Assembly: GCA_025360665.1 (NCBI GenBank)
Contig: JANYBU010000438.1
Span: forward strand, 1 to 17,469
DNA from: Nitrospira sp.
GTDB lineage: Bacteria; Nitrospirota; Nitrospiria; Nitrospirales; Nitrospiraceae
DNA: 17,469 nt
Direction of reading: 5' to 3'
The position numbers were made by a program, and so were the translations under genes. Below the pieces are notes generated by a model. It was not told the origin of the DNA. It did not search any database and saw only the letters and a program-made list of their open reading frames with translations. Below, piece after piece: positions 1 to 8,436 of this stretch. The stretch's first letter is position 1. Every line of letters starts with the position of its first letter.

Positions 1-115
1 TGTGCTCGATCAACCCCAACTCCTTGGCCACCGCTCCGGCTGTCAGCCCGTCTTTAACTCGTGTGACCGCTCGTTCCTTGAACTCGGCGGTGTAGGCCTG
101 CTTCGGTATCGTCAT
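1..115 (-). CDS. IS3-type transposase OrfA, N-terminal fragment (runs off the window)
   Basis: Thirty-eight codons are visible, starting at the ATG at 115 and leaving the window at base 1. A good ribosome binding site (AAGGGGAGA) lies a few bases upstream on the minus strand. The peptide begins MTIPKQAYTAEFKERAV and continues with an AxxVAKELGL segment. This is the usual opening of IS3-family OrfA proteins, small helix-turn-helix/leucine-zipper DNA-binding partners of the DDE transposase OrfB. The rest of OrfA and OrfB must lie left of the window. It differs from the complete IS3 OrfA at 15346-15690, so it is a separate element. Whether the copy is intact cannot be seen. Confidence 0.75.
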   Translation of the reverse strand, partial: MTIPKQAYTAEFKERAVTRVKDGLTAGAVAKELGLIEH

Positions 116-129
116 CGTCTCCCCTTTCA

Positions 130-154
130 GGGTGACTGCGAGTATACGTCACCC
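130..154. repeat. Short dyad upstream of the IS3-type OrfA
   Basis: GGGTGAC (130-136) and GTCACCC (148-154) form a perfect 7-bp inverted repeat around an 11-base spacer. It lies 15 bases in front of the OrfA start. It could be an operator, or part of the terminal region of the insertion sequence. The element's outer boundary cannot be fixed because its other end is outside the window. Confidence 0.4.
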
Positions 155-578
155 GTGGAAGACGAAATTCCGGGGGAAGCTCACAGATAGGTCGAGACGA
201 CTCTTGAATGCCAGGGGGCAGGGCACCAGTTTATCCCCTAAAGCCCACAAAACCCCTTACAAAACCCGGTTAGAAAACCACATTCGCCAAACCTCTGCAT
301 CTTGCTCGCGTAATAAGTGTCACAGTCCTCCCAACCTGGTTGTAGGACAAAGGCAGAACCCTCACCATGAGGGAGACTACACGGGGCTAGGACGGCGTAA
401 CAGAAGCCGGGGTGCAGATCAATGGGGGGACAAGACAGCGCGAAGCAGGAAGGCTGGACCGAGGATCAAAAACCTTGCGGTGGATGTGGAGGTCATGTCT
501 CGATCTTTCATGGTGTTCGGCGTATCCTTTCCTCAGGTCACAAACAAATGTTTCTGTGATTAATCGGAGAGAGAAATA
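155..578. other. No recognisable gene; leader region of the CDF gene
   Basis: About 420 bases without a convincing coding region. The open frames across it have compositions rich in Arg, Ser and Pro and resemble no family, and none has a ribosome binding site. The segment probably holds the outer end of the IS3-type element on the left and the promoter of the downstream transporter gene on the right. I cannot place the promoter confidently. Confidence 0.4.
538..559 (+). promoter_or_regulatory. Imperfect dyad just upstream of the CDF transporter gene
   Basis: TCACAAACA and TGTTTCTGTGA face each other around AA. The right arm has two extra bases relative to the left arm. The dyad ends 19 bases before the ATG at 579, the usual place for an operator of a metal-responsive repressor. 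No regulator gene is adjacent, so the role is inferred from position and symmetry only. Confidence 0.3.
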
Positions 579-1205
579 ATGGCACACCTCAGGAAACCAC
601 TTGCCGTGGCGTTAGGCCTCAACACCGCAGTGCTCGCGGTGGAATCCATGGGGACGTTCGAAGCCGACAGTCTCAGTCTCGCTACAGATGCCATCCATAA
701 CTTGTCTGATGAAACCGGCCTGGCCTTCCTGTTCTTGGCCTACATCCTTCGGACAGGGCTGAGCAGCCACTTCCTTCGAACGGCGAATCTTTTCAATTCG
801 CTTGGTCTACTCTTGATCAGCGGTGTCGTGGTTTGGCAAGCGTTCGACAGGCTCTTCCACCCTCACCCTGTGTTGGGAATCGTGCCTATCGTTGCAGGGT
901 TACTCGCAGCGGCGGGTAACTGGGGCGTCGCCAGAGCATTACGTGGGCCGAGCAAGGAAGATGTCACCATTCGGCTGGCGTACGTTCACAACCTAGGCGA
1001 TGTCTTCGTCTCGTTAGCGCCAGTGGCCGCGGGCCTTGCAACACTTGTATCTGGAACTCCCTTATTCGACTCGGCCATCGCCATCGGCATTGCCGGTTTT
1101 ATCATCGCCACAACTCTGAAAGCTGTGCTGGGATCACACGAAGAATTATTATGGCCTGAGAACGTCGTTTGTGGACATCATGACGAGCCCATGAAGACGG
1201 CATAA
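579..1205 (+). CDS. CDF-type cation efflux protein, short form without C-terminal domain
   Basis: A 208-residue inner-membrane protein of the cation diffusion facilitator family, which exchanges divalent metal ions (Zn, Co, Cd, Fe, Mn) for protons. Both intramembrane metal-site motifs are visible: H40-x3-D44 in the segment SLSLATDAIHNLSD (TM2) and H137-x3-D141 in AYVHNLGD (TM5). Hydrophobic segments near residues 8-24, 46-60, 72-90, 98-115, 140-158 and 163-185 fit the six-helix core. Family members are usually about 300 residues; here the cytoplasmic C-terminal dimerisation domain is absent, and the chain ends in a short tail containing HHDE. The ATG at 579 has a GGAGAG ribosome binding site. 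The next gene starts 15 bases after the stop, so cotranscription is likely. Metal specificity cannot be read from the sequence. Confidence 0.85.
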   Translation: MAHLRKPLAVALGLNTAVLAVESMGTFEADSLSLATDAIHNLSDETGLAFLFLAYILRTGLSSHFLRTANLFNSLGLLLISGVVVWQAFDRLFHPHPVLGIVPIVAGLLAAAGNWGVARALRGPSKEDVTIRLAYVHNLGDVFVSLAPVAAGLATLVSGTPLFDSAIAIGIAGFIIATTLKAVLGSHEELLWPENVVCGHHDEPMKTA

Positions 1206-1220
1206 TACAGGGTCTGGCGA

Positions 1221-1955
1221 ATGTCAAAATCAGTACTTTTTGATTTGGCCCAAGTTATGATGCGCGGTGAGCCCTCTCTTCAAACGTGGACCTCTCGTTC
1301 CTGCTTCGCTACTCTGATTGCGTTCGCTTCGCTCAGCCTTGGACTCGACCTTGCAACCGGTGAGCAGCGCCTCTTCATCAAAGTTCCCGTACTTTCAGTG
1401 TCTTCCCAGAACATCGGAACGACAAACTACCTTGCAATCCAGGTTGACCGTCTCTCGAATCCGGTGGGACCCGAGATCCAATTTAATGAAGGATCCCGAG
1501 CCCTGGGACCCTTCAGGGGTGGGGCGTTGAGCGAGGATTGGAAAACCGCGGCTTACATCGCGGTCCTCGCCGCCTGTGAGGCGGCGGGGGAGGATCCTCG
1601 GACATGGTCGGTGACCTTCAAGAATGTCAGTGGCGCCTCTCTCACGGAGGGACCCAGCGCTAGTGCAGCGATTGCCGTGACCATGATGGCTGCTCTCAGG
1701 CATGATGGAATCCTTCCTGGCGTAGTCATGACGGGGGCGGTGGACCCCAGCGGGCGTATTTTGCCCGTGGGGGCGCTCCCTGAAAAAATTCAAGCGGCGG
1801 CTGCAGGACGCTTCTCCACGGTCCTGATTCCGCACGGTCAGACCAAGACTCGGGAGTGGGATCTTAGGCCGCTCGCTGAGGACCTTCGAGTCACGATCGT
1901 GGAGGTATCGACACTTCGAGAAGCCTATGAAAGCATGACAGGCCAGCGCTATTAG
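1221..1955 (+). CDS. Stand-alone Lon-type (S16) Ser-Lys peptidase with N-terminal membrane segment
   Basis: A 244-residue protein whose C-terminal half (about 100-240) matches the proteolytic domain of Lon. It has the GPSAS motif with the predicted nucleophile S146. It also has the segment RILPVGALPEKIQAAAAG with the general-base K189, followed by VLIP as in Lon. There is no AAA+ ATPase domain, so it cannot be a classical ATP-driven Lon. A hydrophobic stretch around residues 28-42 could be a signal anchor, placing the peptidase domain outside the cytoplasm. The start is uncertain: the ATG at 1221 has a weak ribosome binding site, and ATGs at 1257 and 1260 are possible. It lies 15 bases after the CDF gene. 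The substrate is unknown; S16-like domains without ATPase occur in several bacterial families. Confidence 0.8.
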   Translation: MSKSVLFDLAQVMMRGEPSLQTWTSRSCFATLIAFASLSLGLDLATGEQRLFIKVPVLSVSSQNIGTTNYLAIQVDRLSNPVGPEIQFNEGSRALGPFRGGALSEDWKTAAYIAVLAACEAAGEDPRTWSVTFKNVSGASLTEGPSASAAIAVTMMAALRHDGILPGVVMTGAVDPSGRILPVGALPEKIQAAAAGRFSTVLIPHGQTKTREWDLRPLAEDLRVTIVEVSTLREAYESMTGQRY

Positions 1956-1975
1956 CCGCGCTTCATGAGGCGTGG
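1956..1975 (+). terminator. Possible weak hairpin after the Lon-like gene
   Basis: CCGCGCTT pairs with AGGCGTGG (two G-U pairs) around the loop CATG, directly after the TAG stop codon. There is no T-run immediately behind it, so factor-independent termination is doubtful. Confidence 0.25.
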
Positions 1976-2163
1976 AATTCCCGCGCTTGAGTTTCAATAA
2001 CAGTTCTTTTTGAACCCTGCGACAGCTCCCATTGATCTTCGACTAAATTCAAACGATAGCGACTAGATAATCACAACGTTTTTGGCATGCCTCCAGATGG
2101 CCAGTCGCGCCAACCAAATGTTTTGCCATTCTTTGATTTTTAGGTAACGGTATAGAAGGCTAG

Positions 2164-2482
2164 AGTTCGCAGGTCGGAGTCCTGGTCAACCCATCGCTCA
2201 CCGAAGAGGCGCTCGGTCAGCTGAAGCTGTCCTGGCGGCTCTCGAACGAGGAGGATGACTGGACGAAGGGGGCGCATCTCCGACGGATTCGACCGCTGGA
2301 CCTTCTGGCCCTACATGGCTAAGGTCACCTACGACCTGACGTACAACATCAGGATGTTAGCCAAGATGGCGCAGGAAACCCAGGCCTGGCGGGAGGTTTA
2401 CGCCGACGCGGGGGACCGGCTCGTCCAGCGAATGACCCAATACGCCGCTGGGGATCGGCTGATTCGAGTCCAAGTCGCCTAA
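2164..2482 (+). pseudogene. Unrecognised gene remnant, apparently frameshifted
   Basis: Two overlapping frames together look like one broken gene. The first, open from 2164 after an in-frame TAG to a TAA at 2320, reads NPSLTEEALGQLKLSWRLSN with no start codon. The second, with an ATG at 2255 and a stop at 2482, reads SDGFDRWTFWPYMAKV and then a helical stretch ending DRLIRVQVA. Composition changes from one frame to the other near 2255-2290, which suggests a frameshift in a former coding sequence. I do not recognise the family. The alternative is an intact 75-residue orphan starting at 2255, but no ribosome binding site favours it clearly. The surrounding 1956-2163 and 2483-2605 show no gene. 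Confidence 0.3.
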
Positions 2483-2605
2483 CTATAATTCGACGTCCCA
2501 ATCATTTTGGCAAACCCAGCAGACGTGGCATGCGGCCTTCCGTTCGGCCAGACCCTCACATGGGATCTGAATCCGTTTAAGGCGGAGACCCCAACAGTCG
2601 CAACT

Positions 2606-5600
2606 TCACACACTCAGCTGGTCAAGGACCGTTTTCGCTTCAATCAAGTCGCGGTTGTCGATGCCTTCGGTAAATCTGGAGTACACGGAATTTAAGATGC
2701 GCTTGGCATCATCCGATTTATTGAGTCGCCTCCAGAGCTTCGCCAGGCTCGTGGCGGCTCGAAGCTCCAGCATTTTTGCATGCTGATCTTGCGCAACCTT
2801 CAGGGCTTTACAGAAGCACTCTTCTGCTGCCTGGACCGATGGGTCGGATTGTCCCAGCAGCAGTTCGCCTTTCAGTCGAAGCAGTTCCGCTTGCCAAAAC
2901 AGCTCTCCCCACGTTGCAGCAAGCTTCTGCGCGTCCTCAATGACGCCTAAGCCTTCGTCAATGCGGTTGTGCCGTAAATAGACTTCGGCAAGCAACGCCA
3001 AGGTAAACGTGTTATTGAGACTCGCTCCTGTAACCCCAATAGCAGAAAGCCCATGTGTTAATGTTCCGAGACCCTCCTCTTGTCCCTGTTCGGCTAACGC
3101 CCAGCCCTGAGAGACCGTCGCCCAGCCCCAACCCAATTCGAATGAGTATTTTGTGGAAATTGCAACGGCTTCCTCGGTGAGCTGCAACGTTCTCTGTGCA
3201 TCACGAGTCGTGGAATAGATCCAGGCGAGGGACGTTAAGGCAAATACCAGGGTAAAGGGGTGTTCCAACTCCCTCGCCATACGTAGGGCCTCCAGCGCCA
3301 GCGGTTCAACTTGGTCAAGCTCACCCAGTATCCAGAATGTCCTGGCCAGTATGATCCTCGCGGTGATGCCGGGATCTTGGGTGTAGGGTAAGGCCTGCGA
3401 GGGTTGTCGAGCCGGATTGAACAGGGTCTTTGCGGTAAGCTCATGGGTTCTTGCTTCATCAAACCGGCCAAGAAAGAAATAGCTCGAACCCACACTCTCG
3501 TGCGCTCGAATCAGCAGATCCGGATGTTGCGCGCGGGTAGCCAGAGCGAGGAGATTTTCGGCCAGGCCACGGGCCGTGTCGGCGTGCCCTCCGACAAGAT
3601 GAAAGACCCATAATCCCCAAATGGAGAGAAAGTGATGCTCGGAATCGCTGTGCTCCTGTGATAACTCCTTCGCCCTGAGATAATTTTGCTCTATCGCATC
3701 GGATGCATACCCTTTGACAGTCAGCAAAGGGGCGCCGCGCGCGATGAGGAGATCCAACTCCAAGGCATCACGCTCCGGGCCTTGCGGCAGACCCTTGAGC
3801 ACGTCGAGCGCCCGGCTGAAATGATTGAGCGCTTCGATATTGGCTGATCGTTCGGCATCTCTCCGGGCCGCACGAAACCAATACTCCACTGCCGGCCCGG
3901 CGAGTTCGGCCTGTTCATAATGATACGCCAGAAGCTCCGGTTCCCGTTTGACACGCTCGGCAAAACGACTTTCCAATGCGTTGGCAATGCGCGCATGCAG
4001 TAATCGCCGAGGCTTCTTCGGCAGGGTGCTGTAGGCCGCTTCTTGGACGAGCGCATGTTTAAAGTGGTAGGTCGCATTGGGAACCTCGCCCTCTTGGAAA
4101 ATGAGCCCGGACGCGATGAACAGATCGAGGGCATGCTTCAACTGGCTGTCCGTCGCGTCGACCGTGGCCCGTAACAGCTCATAGGTGAAGTCCCGCCCGA
4201 TCGCGGCCCCAGCTTGGACAATGGCCTTGGCCGGTCCCAATCGGTCTACCCGTTCCATGAGCAACGCCTGCAAGCTGTCCGGAATGGGCAATCCCGTTAA
4301 TGTTCCCTTCAAGGTCAAGGCATGATGGCCCTCGGTCAGCAGTCCGGATTGCAGCACATTTTCCGTCAACGCTTCGATATAGAGAGGTACGCCATCGGCC
4401 TTCACCAGAATCGCCTGCTGCACCTCGGGTGGAAGGGCTTTACCTCCTGCCACCGCCGCGACGAGTTCGGCGCTCTGCCGACGGGGAAGCCGGCTGAGCG
4501 TCAGGGACGTCACGTGACTATAGTCCGACCACACCGGCTTGAAGTCCGGCCGACAGGTGATCAGCAAGAGCACGCGCATCTGTCGGATTCGGTCGATGAT
4601 GCGTGTCATGAGGTCCAGCGTGGTGGGATCGAGCCAATGGGCATCTTCCAGAATGAACAAGACCGGGGCGCGCTCGGCCAGCTTCTGTAAATGATGCACG
4701 AGGGCTTCCAGCGTCATCTCCTTGCGTGTTTCGGACGATACCGTAAGCGGCGGATACCGGTGATCTCCCCGGATCGAAAGCAGATCGGCAAACAACGCCA
4801 CCGTGTCCGGCGTATCGATGCCGCTCGCGCCAGCCAGGGCATCGAGCTTGTTCAGTTGCGCCTCGGCACTATCCTGACTCGTCAGGTCCGCGGCTTCTCG
4901 CAGAAAACTGATCGCCGGATAAAGTGCGGTATTCGTATGGTACGGGGAACATTGGAACTGCACCCTCTGATACTGCGCATCGGCGAGACGGTCATACAGA
5001 TTACGGATCATTCTCGATTTCCCGATGCCGGCCTCGCCACAGAGAAGCACGACCTGCCCTTCGCCGCCGACGGCTTCACGCCAACGACCCAACAGGAGTG
5101 CGATTTCGTCTTCTCTGCCGACGAAATTGGTGAGTTGGATGGCTTGATAGGACTCAAACCGGCTGACCGGCGACTTGCTACTCAGAACCTTCCAGGCATG
5201 GACCGGTGTATCGAACCCTTTCAGAGAACAGGCGCCAAGATCCGCAACCTCGAACGCATTGCCCGCAAGACGTTTCGTCACCGGGTCGATGATCAACTGA
5301 TTGGGTTGGGCCAGGGCCTGGAGTCGGGCAGCCAGATTAGGCGTTTCGCCGAATACCGACCGTTCTTTGGCGATATCCTGCCCCATGATCTCGCCGACGA
5401 CGACCGGACCGGTCGCCATGCCGATCCGCGCAGCAATGGCAAACTCCGGATGGGGATTTTCTTGAGTGAGTCCCTTCACCGTATCCAGAATAGCCAATCC
5501 GGCATAGACGGCTCGTTCCGCATCGTTTTCGTACGCATGGGGATATCCAAAATAGACCAACATCCCATCACCCATGTACTTGGCGATGTAGCCGTTGAAC

Positions 5601-6001
5601 CGACCGACCGCTTGGGTGCAGCCGTCTAAAAAACGCCGGATAATATCCTGGAGGTCTTCCGGGTCCACCCGGCGAGACAGGGCGGTCGAATCCACCAGGT
5701 CGCAAAACACCACCGTCAATTGACGACGTTCTGCTTGATCCTGTTCAGGGGGGAATGGCGGCGTGCTCGGACTGACGGCACTGGGGAGAGATCCCGTGCC
5801 CGTCACGTCAGTGCCCGCTGGCAATTGCGCGATCGCGCGCAAGAGTATTTTTCGATGTCCCAGTAACACACCCAGCGATTCCAGGTCGCCCTGATTCAAC
5901 TCGGGGAGGATCTCCCACGTGATCGCATTTTTTTCAAATGCCTCACGGTAGATCCCGAGACCCAGGTTTTCCAGCCATGCTGAAACACGATCAGGCATCA
6001 T
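2606..6001 (-). CDS. SAM domain / class III adenylate cyclase / AAA ATPase / TPR signalling protein
   Basis: A 1131-residue cytoplasmic multidomain regulator. An N-terminal SAM domain (about 3-62) is followed by a class III nucleotide cyclase domain (about 94-272). That domain has metal-binding D101 (in VFCDLVDST) and D145 (in GDG), candidate substrate lysine K141, and transition-state residues N222 and R226 (in PNLAARLQ), so it is likely catalytically competent. A STAND/AAA-type ATPase follows, with Walker A GEAGIGKS (322-329) and Walker B LFILEDAHWLDP (448-459). The C-terminal half (about 660-1110) is alpha-helical and TPR-like. By family precedent it makes cAMP, or less likely cGMP, in response to an effector sensed by the ATPase/TPR part. 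Two adjacent ATGs (6001 and 5998) are possible starts; neither has a strong ribosome binding site. It stands alone. Confidence 0.9.
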   Translation of the reverse strand: MMPDRVSAWLENLGLGIYREAFEKNAITWEILPELNQGDLESLGVLLGHRKILLRAIAQLPAGTDVTGTGSLPSAVSPSTPPFPPEQDQAERRQLTVVFCDLVDSTALSRRVDPEDLQDIIRRFLDGCTQAVGRFNGYIAKYMGDGMLVYFGYPHAYENDAERAVYAGLAILDTVKGLTQENPHPEFAIAARIGMATGPVVVGEIMGQDIAKERSVFGETPNLAARLQALAQPNQLIIDPVTKRLAGNAFEVADLGACSLKGFDTPVHAWKVLSSKSPVSRFESYQAIQLTNFVGREDEIALLLGRWREAVGGEGQVVLLCGEAGIGKSRMIRNLYDRLADAQYQRVQFQCSPYHTNTALYPAISFLREAADLTSQDSAEAQLNKLDALAGASGIDTPDTVALFADLLSIRGDHRYPPLTVSSETRKEMTLEALVHHLQKLAERAPVLFILEDAHWLDPTTLDLMTRIIDRIRQMRVLLLITCRPDFKPVWSDYSHVTSLTLSRLPRRQSAELVAAVAGGKALPPEVQQAILVKADGVPLYIEALTENVLQSGLLTEGHHALTLKGTLTGLPIPDSLQALLMERVDRLGPAKAIVQAGAAIGRDFTYELLRATVDATDSQLKHALDLFIASGLIFQEGEVPNATYHFKHALVQEAAYSTLPKKPRRLLHARIANALESRFAERVKREPELLAYHYEQAELAGPAVEYWFRAARRDAERSANIEALNHFSRALDVLKGLPQGPERDALELDLLIARGAPLLTVKGYASDAIEQNYLRAKELSQEHSDSEHHFLSIWGLWVFHLVGGHADTARGLAENLLALATRAQHPDLLIRAHESVGSSYFFLGRFDEARTHELTAKTLFNPARQPSQALPYTQDPGITARIILARTFWILGELDQVEPLALEALRMARELEHPFTLVFALTSLAWIYSTTRDAQRTLQLTEEAVAISTKYSFELGWGWATVSQGWALAEQGQEEGLGTLTHGLSAIGVTGASLNNTFTLALLAEVYLRHNRIDEGLGVIEDAQKLAATWGELFWQAELLRLKGELLLGQSDPSVQAAEECFCKALKVAQDQHAKMLELRAATSLAKLWRRLNKSDDAKRILNSVYSRFTEGIDNRDLIEAKTVLDQLSV

Positions 6002-6055
6002 GGGTCACATCGATATTGGACATTCCAGTCTGAGTTAGGGTACGGTCGGTCGCCT

Positions 6056-6211
6056 ATGACGAACAGCGCTTCCACGAATACGACCTCTACAAGACCGTTC
6101 ATGCGCCGGATGGAACGCCGGCTGGTCGGCATGGCGATGACCGTCATGGCCTATGTGATGGAAAAAGCCATGTTGCGTTCGATCAAGCGCAGCGGCACGA
6201 AATCTTCGTGA
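6056..6211 (+). CDS. Possible small membrane-associated protein (51 aa)
   Basis: An ATG-initiated frame of 51 codons that converges on the Usp-UbiB gene and ends 35 bases from it. It lies in the gap between two large minus-strand genes. The peptide has a Ser/Thr-rich start, then a basic-flanked hydrophobic helix (MERRLVGMAMTVMAYVMEKA) and a basic tail (RSIKRSGTKSS), a plausible amphipathic or membrane-inserted small protein. The ribosome binding site is poor (GGTCGGTCGCC before the ATG). I do not recognise a family. It may be spurious, but the charge pattern is more gene-like than the opposite-strand frame here. Confidence 0.35.
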   Translation: MTNSASTNTTSTRPFMRRMERRLVGMAMTVMAYVMEKAMLRSIKRSGTKSS

Positions 6212-6246
6212 CGGGGCCGGCCTGTCTCGGAACCTCACTCTCCTCT

Positions 6247-8334
6247 TCAACGCCCTCGCAGCAGATCGATGACCAGGCCGATGGTCAGGAGACCGGCGAC
6301 GATCCCGAACGTGATCGGAACCCACCCGGCCACTCCCGTCGACGTGACCGTGAGTCCGCTGGCCAAAATACTCGCCGCAGCGGTCAGACCGAGCACGAGA
6401 CGCCGTCCCGTACGGTGGACCATTTCCTCCAGCGTATTGGCCCGGAAGTTCACCACCAGCTTTTCACCCGAGCGGGCCCCGACGAGGGTTTCGACCGCTT
6501 CGATGACGCGCATCGCCCGTACCTTGAACTTGAGCGATTGATAGACCAGGGTCTTTGGATTGAGGACGCTGCCCATGCGCTTGACCACCGAGCGCATCAA
6601 GAACTTGCCGGCAACCTCGAATGGATCGAGTGTCGGATCAAGTTCGGCGGTCGCCAGTTGCACCTGCGCAAGTGCCTTGATGGCGAGGGTGAGCGAAGCC
6701 GGTAGCGGGACTCCATGCCGAAGCGAGACCACGCTCATTTCTTGCAGAACCGGCCCGATCTGCATATCCGAAAGGTCGGCAGAGCGAAATTTCGCCATCA
6801 CGTCCCCGACTTCACTTTGAAACTTGGACACATCGAGATCCCTGCGATTGACGGCACCGGTCATCATCAGCGTGACATCGGTAAGAAACGCGGCATCTTC
6901 TTGCCACAGCGCCATCAACATGAGCAGCAGATGCTCGCGGAGATCGGCGCCGATCGAGCCGACCATCCCGAAATCGAGAAAGTAGATGCGGTCTTTCCAC
7001 CACATCAAATTCCCAGGGTGGGGATCGGCATGGAAGAAGCCGTCGACGATGATTTGTTTGTAGTAACTCTCCAGCAGTTGACGTGCGGCTTCGACGCGCT
7101 CGGACCCTGCCGGCGCCTGCTTGATCGGGATGCCCTGGATCTCTTCCATCACCAACAATCGTGACGTGGACAGATCCCGGTGCACCGCCGGTACGGCAAG
7201 ACGATGATAATCTGCGAGCACCCCCTGCATCCGCCCGATGTTGTCGGCCTCCTGACGGAAGTCGAGTTCCCGCTGCAGCGACGTGGAGAGATGCTTGAAG
7301 ACGGCCTCCATGTCGATCACCTGAGTGAGCGCGGGACGCTTTCCCACTTTTTCGGCAAACACTTCAAGCAGGGCGAGATCCTGTTCAATCTCGCCGCGCG
7401 CCGTAGGGCGCTGAACCTTGATGACGACCCGATCGCCGTTTTCGAGGGTGGCCCGATGGACCTGCGCGATGGTGCCGGCAGCGAGGGGCTTCGGATCGAT
7501 CGACTCGAACACATCCTCCCACGGTACTCCCAATTCCTGCTCCGAGACCCGGACCACCTCGCTCTCGGGCATGGGCGGCACGTGGCTCTGCAACAGGGCC
7601 AGTTCTTCAATGTACTCGACTGGAAGGAGATCCGGTCTGGTCGACAACACTTGCCCGAGTTTCGAAAATGTCGGACCCAATTCTTCCAGGGCTTCTCGTA
7701 GACGCTTGGCCTGCTGGCGGCGGATGGTCAAGTCCCGTTCGCCGGATTGACCGAACAGTTCTTTGAGACCGTGCTTCGCCATCACCGTTGCGATTTTCGC
7801 AGCTCGATCTATTAGCCGAGGCTCAAAAGGCGTGACTTCTGTCTGACGTCGGTGAGCTTCTTGCACCGAGCCCGAAGCATGCTCGCCAACAGAAGACAAG
7901 GTATTCACGATGATCACGTTGCAGCGGGCATTGTGACTGATGCGGTTCGGTACGTTGCCGAGCAAAAACTCCTTCCGTCCAGCCATGCCCGCATTACCGA
8001 CCACCAGGACATCGACTGCCTCTTGCTCAGCGGCTCGGACGATCGCCGATGCCGGATCGACATCGATGATCACTAGGGCGTGACCGCGCTCCCCAGCGAC
8101 CTGTCGCACATAGCCTGCAAGTTCATCATTAGCAGTCGCCGATCGTGTGCGCTCTGCTTCACCGAATTCTGTCGCGGCTGGATAGTGCGGCACCTGCACC
8201 TGTACCACGAACAGCTCTGCGTCATAGCGACCAGCGAACTCGGCGGCCCAGTGGACGGCCCGGTCGGCGGTTTCAGAGCGGTCGGTACCCACCATCACGC
8301 GCCGTATGGTGTTACTCTCGAGATGCTTGTTCAT
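6247..8334 (-). CDS. Universal stress protein domain fused to an ABC1/UbiB-family kinase
   Basis: A 695-residue fusion. Residues about 10-145 form a UspA-type domain with the nucleotide-binding pattern G-x2-G-x9-G (GNAG at 113-116, then GN). Residues about 180-560 are an ABC1/UbiB atypical kinase, with the family KxGQ motif (K225, KLGQVLSTRPDLLP), an alanine-rich loop variant (AAGTIAQVH), ATP-binding K306 (VVIKVQRP), catalytic HADPHPGN (435-442) and DFG (454-456). Two C-terminal hydrophobic helices (about 648-692) probably anchor it in the inner membrane. UbiB/ABC1 proteins support quinone synthesis or lipid handling; the exact substrate is unknown. The start chosen is the ATG at 8334. The open frame extends 120 codons upstream, but that stretch is AT-richer and resembles no domain. 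An AAGGG lies 11 bases before the ATG. Confidence 0.87.
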   Translation of the reverse strand: MNKHLESNTIRRVMVGTDRSETADRAVHWAAEFAGRYDAELFVVQVQVPHYPAATEFGEAERTRSATANDELAGYVRQVAGERGHALVIIDVDPASAIVRAAEQEAVDVLVVGNAGMAGRKEFLLGNVPNRISHNARCNVIIVNTLSSVGEHASGSVQEAHRRQTEVTPFEPRLIDRAAKIATVMAKHGLKELFGQSGERDLTIRRQQAKRLREALEELGPTFSKLGQVLSTRPDLLPVEYIEELALLQSHVPPMPESEVVRVSEQELGVPWEDVFESIDPKPLAAGTIAQVHRATLENGDRVVIKVQRPTARGEIEQDLALLEVFAEKVGKRPALTQVIDMEAVFKHLSTSLQRELDFRQEADNIGRMQGVLADYHRLAVPAVHRDLSTSRLLVMEEIQGIPIKQAPAGSERVEAARQLLESYYKQIIVDGFFHADPHPGNLMWWKDRIYFLDFGMVGSIGADLREHLLLMLMALWQEDAAFLTDVTLMMTGAVNRRDLDVSKFQSEVGDVMAKFRSADLSDMQIGPVLQEMSVVSLRHGVPLPASLTLAIKALAQVQLATAELDPTLDPFEVAGKFLMRSVVKRMGSVLNPKTLVYQSLKFKVRAMRVIEAVETLVGARSGEKLVVNFRANTLEEMVHRTGRRLVLGLTAAASILASGLTVTSTGVAGWVPITFGIVAGLLTIGLVIDLLRGR

Positions 8335-8422
8335 AAACGTAGTAACCCTTGCAGGAAGAACGATATCAGTATTTACAGGATCCCGTATTTTAGGCGCTGT
8401 TGGCGTTTCAGTATCACGACTA

Positions 8423-8436
8423 ACACTGTACAGTGT
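8423..8436. promoter_or_regulatory. Perfect 14-bp palindrome upstream of the Usp-UbiB gene
   Basis: ACACTGTACAGTGT is a perfect dyad without spacer, ending about 89 bases before the start codon at 8334 on the minus strand. It is a good candidate operator for a dimeric regulator. The CTGT/ACAG half-sites recall LexA boxes, but the long spacer of a LexA box is missing, so no regulator is assigned. Confidence 0.4.

Noticed and set aside
155..480. Group II intron or structured RNA in the gene-free region
   Set aside because: Some purine-rich blocks look intron-like, but I could not find a domain V hairpin or a reverse transcriptase frame.
132..563. 143-residue plus-strand frame
   Set aside because: Arg/Ser/Pro-rich composition, no ribosome binding site, and no conserved motif; it overlaps the IS3-type promoter region.
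1395..1997. 200-residue minus-strand frame opposite the Lon-like gene
   Set aside because: The plus frame has clear catalytic motifs; the minus frame is an Arg/His-rich shadow.
4691..5629. 312-residue plus-strand frame
   Set aside because: It is the antisense of the cyclase and ATPase domains, whose motifs are clear; the plus-strand peptide has no family features.
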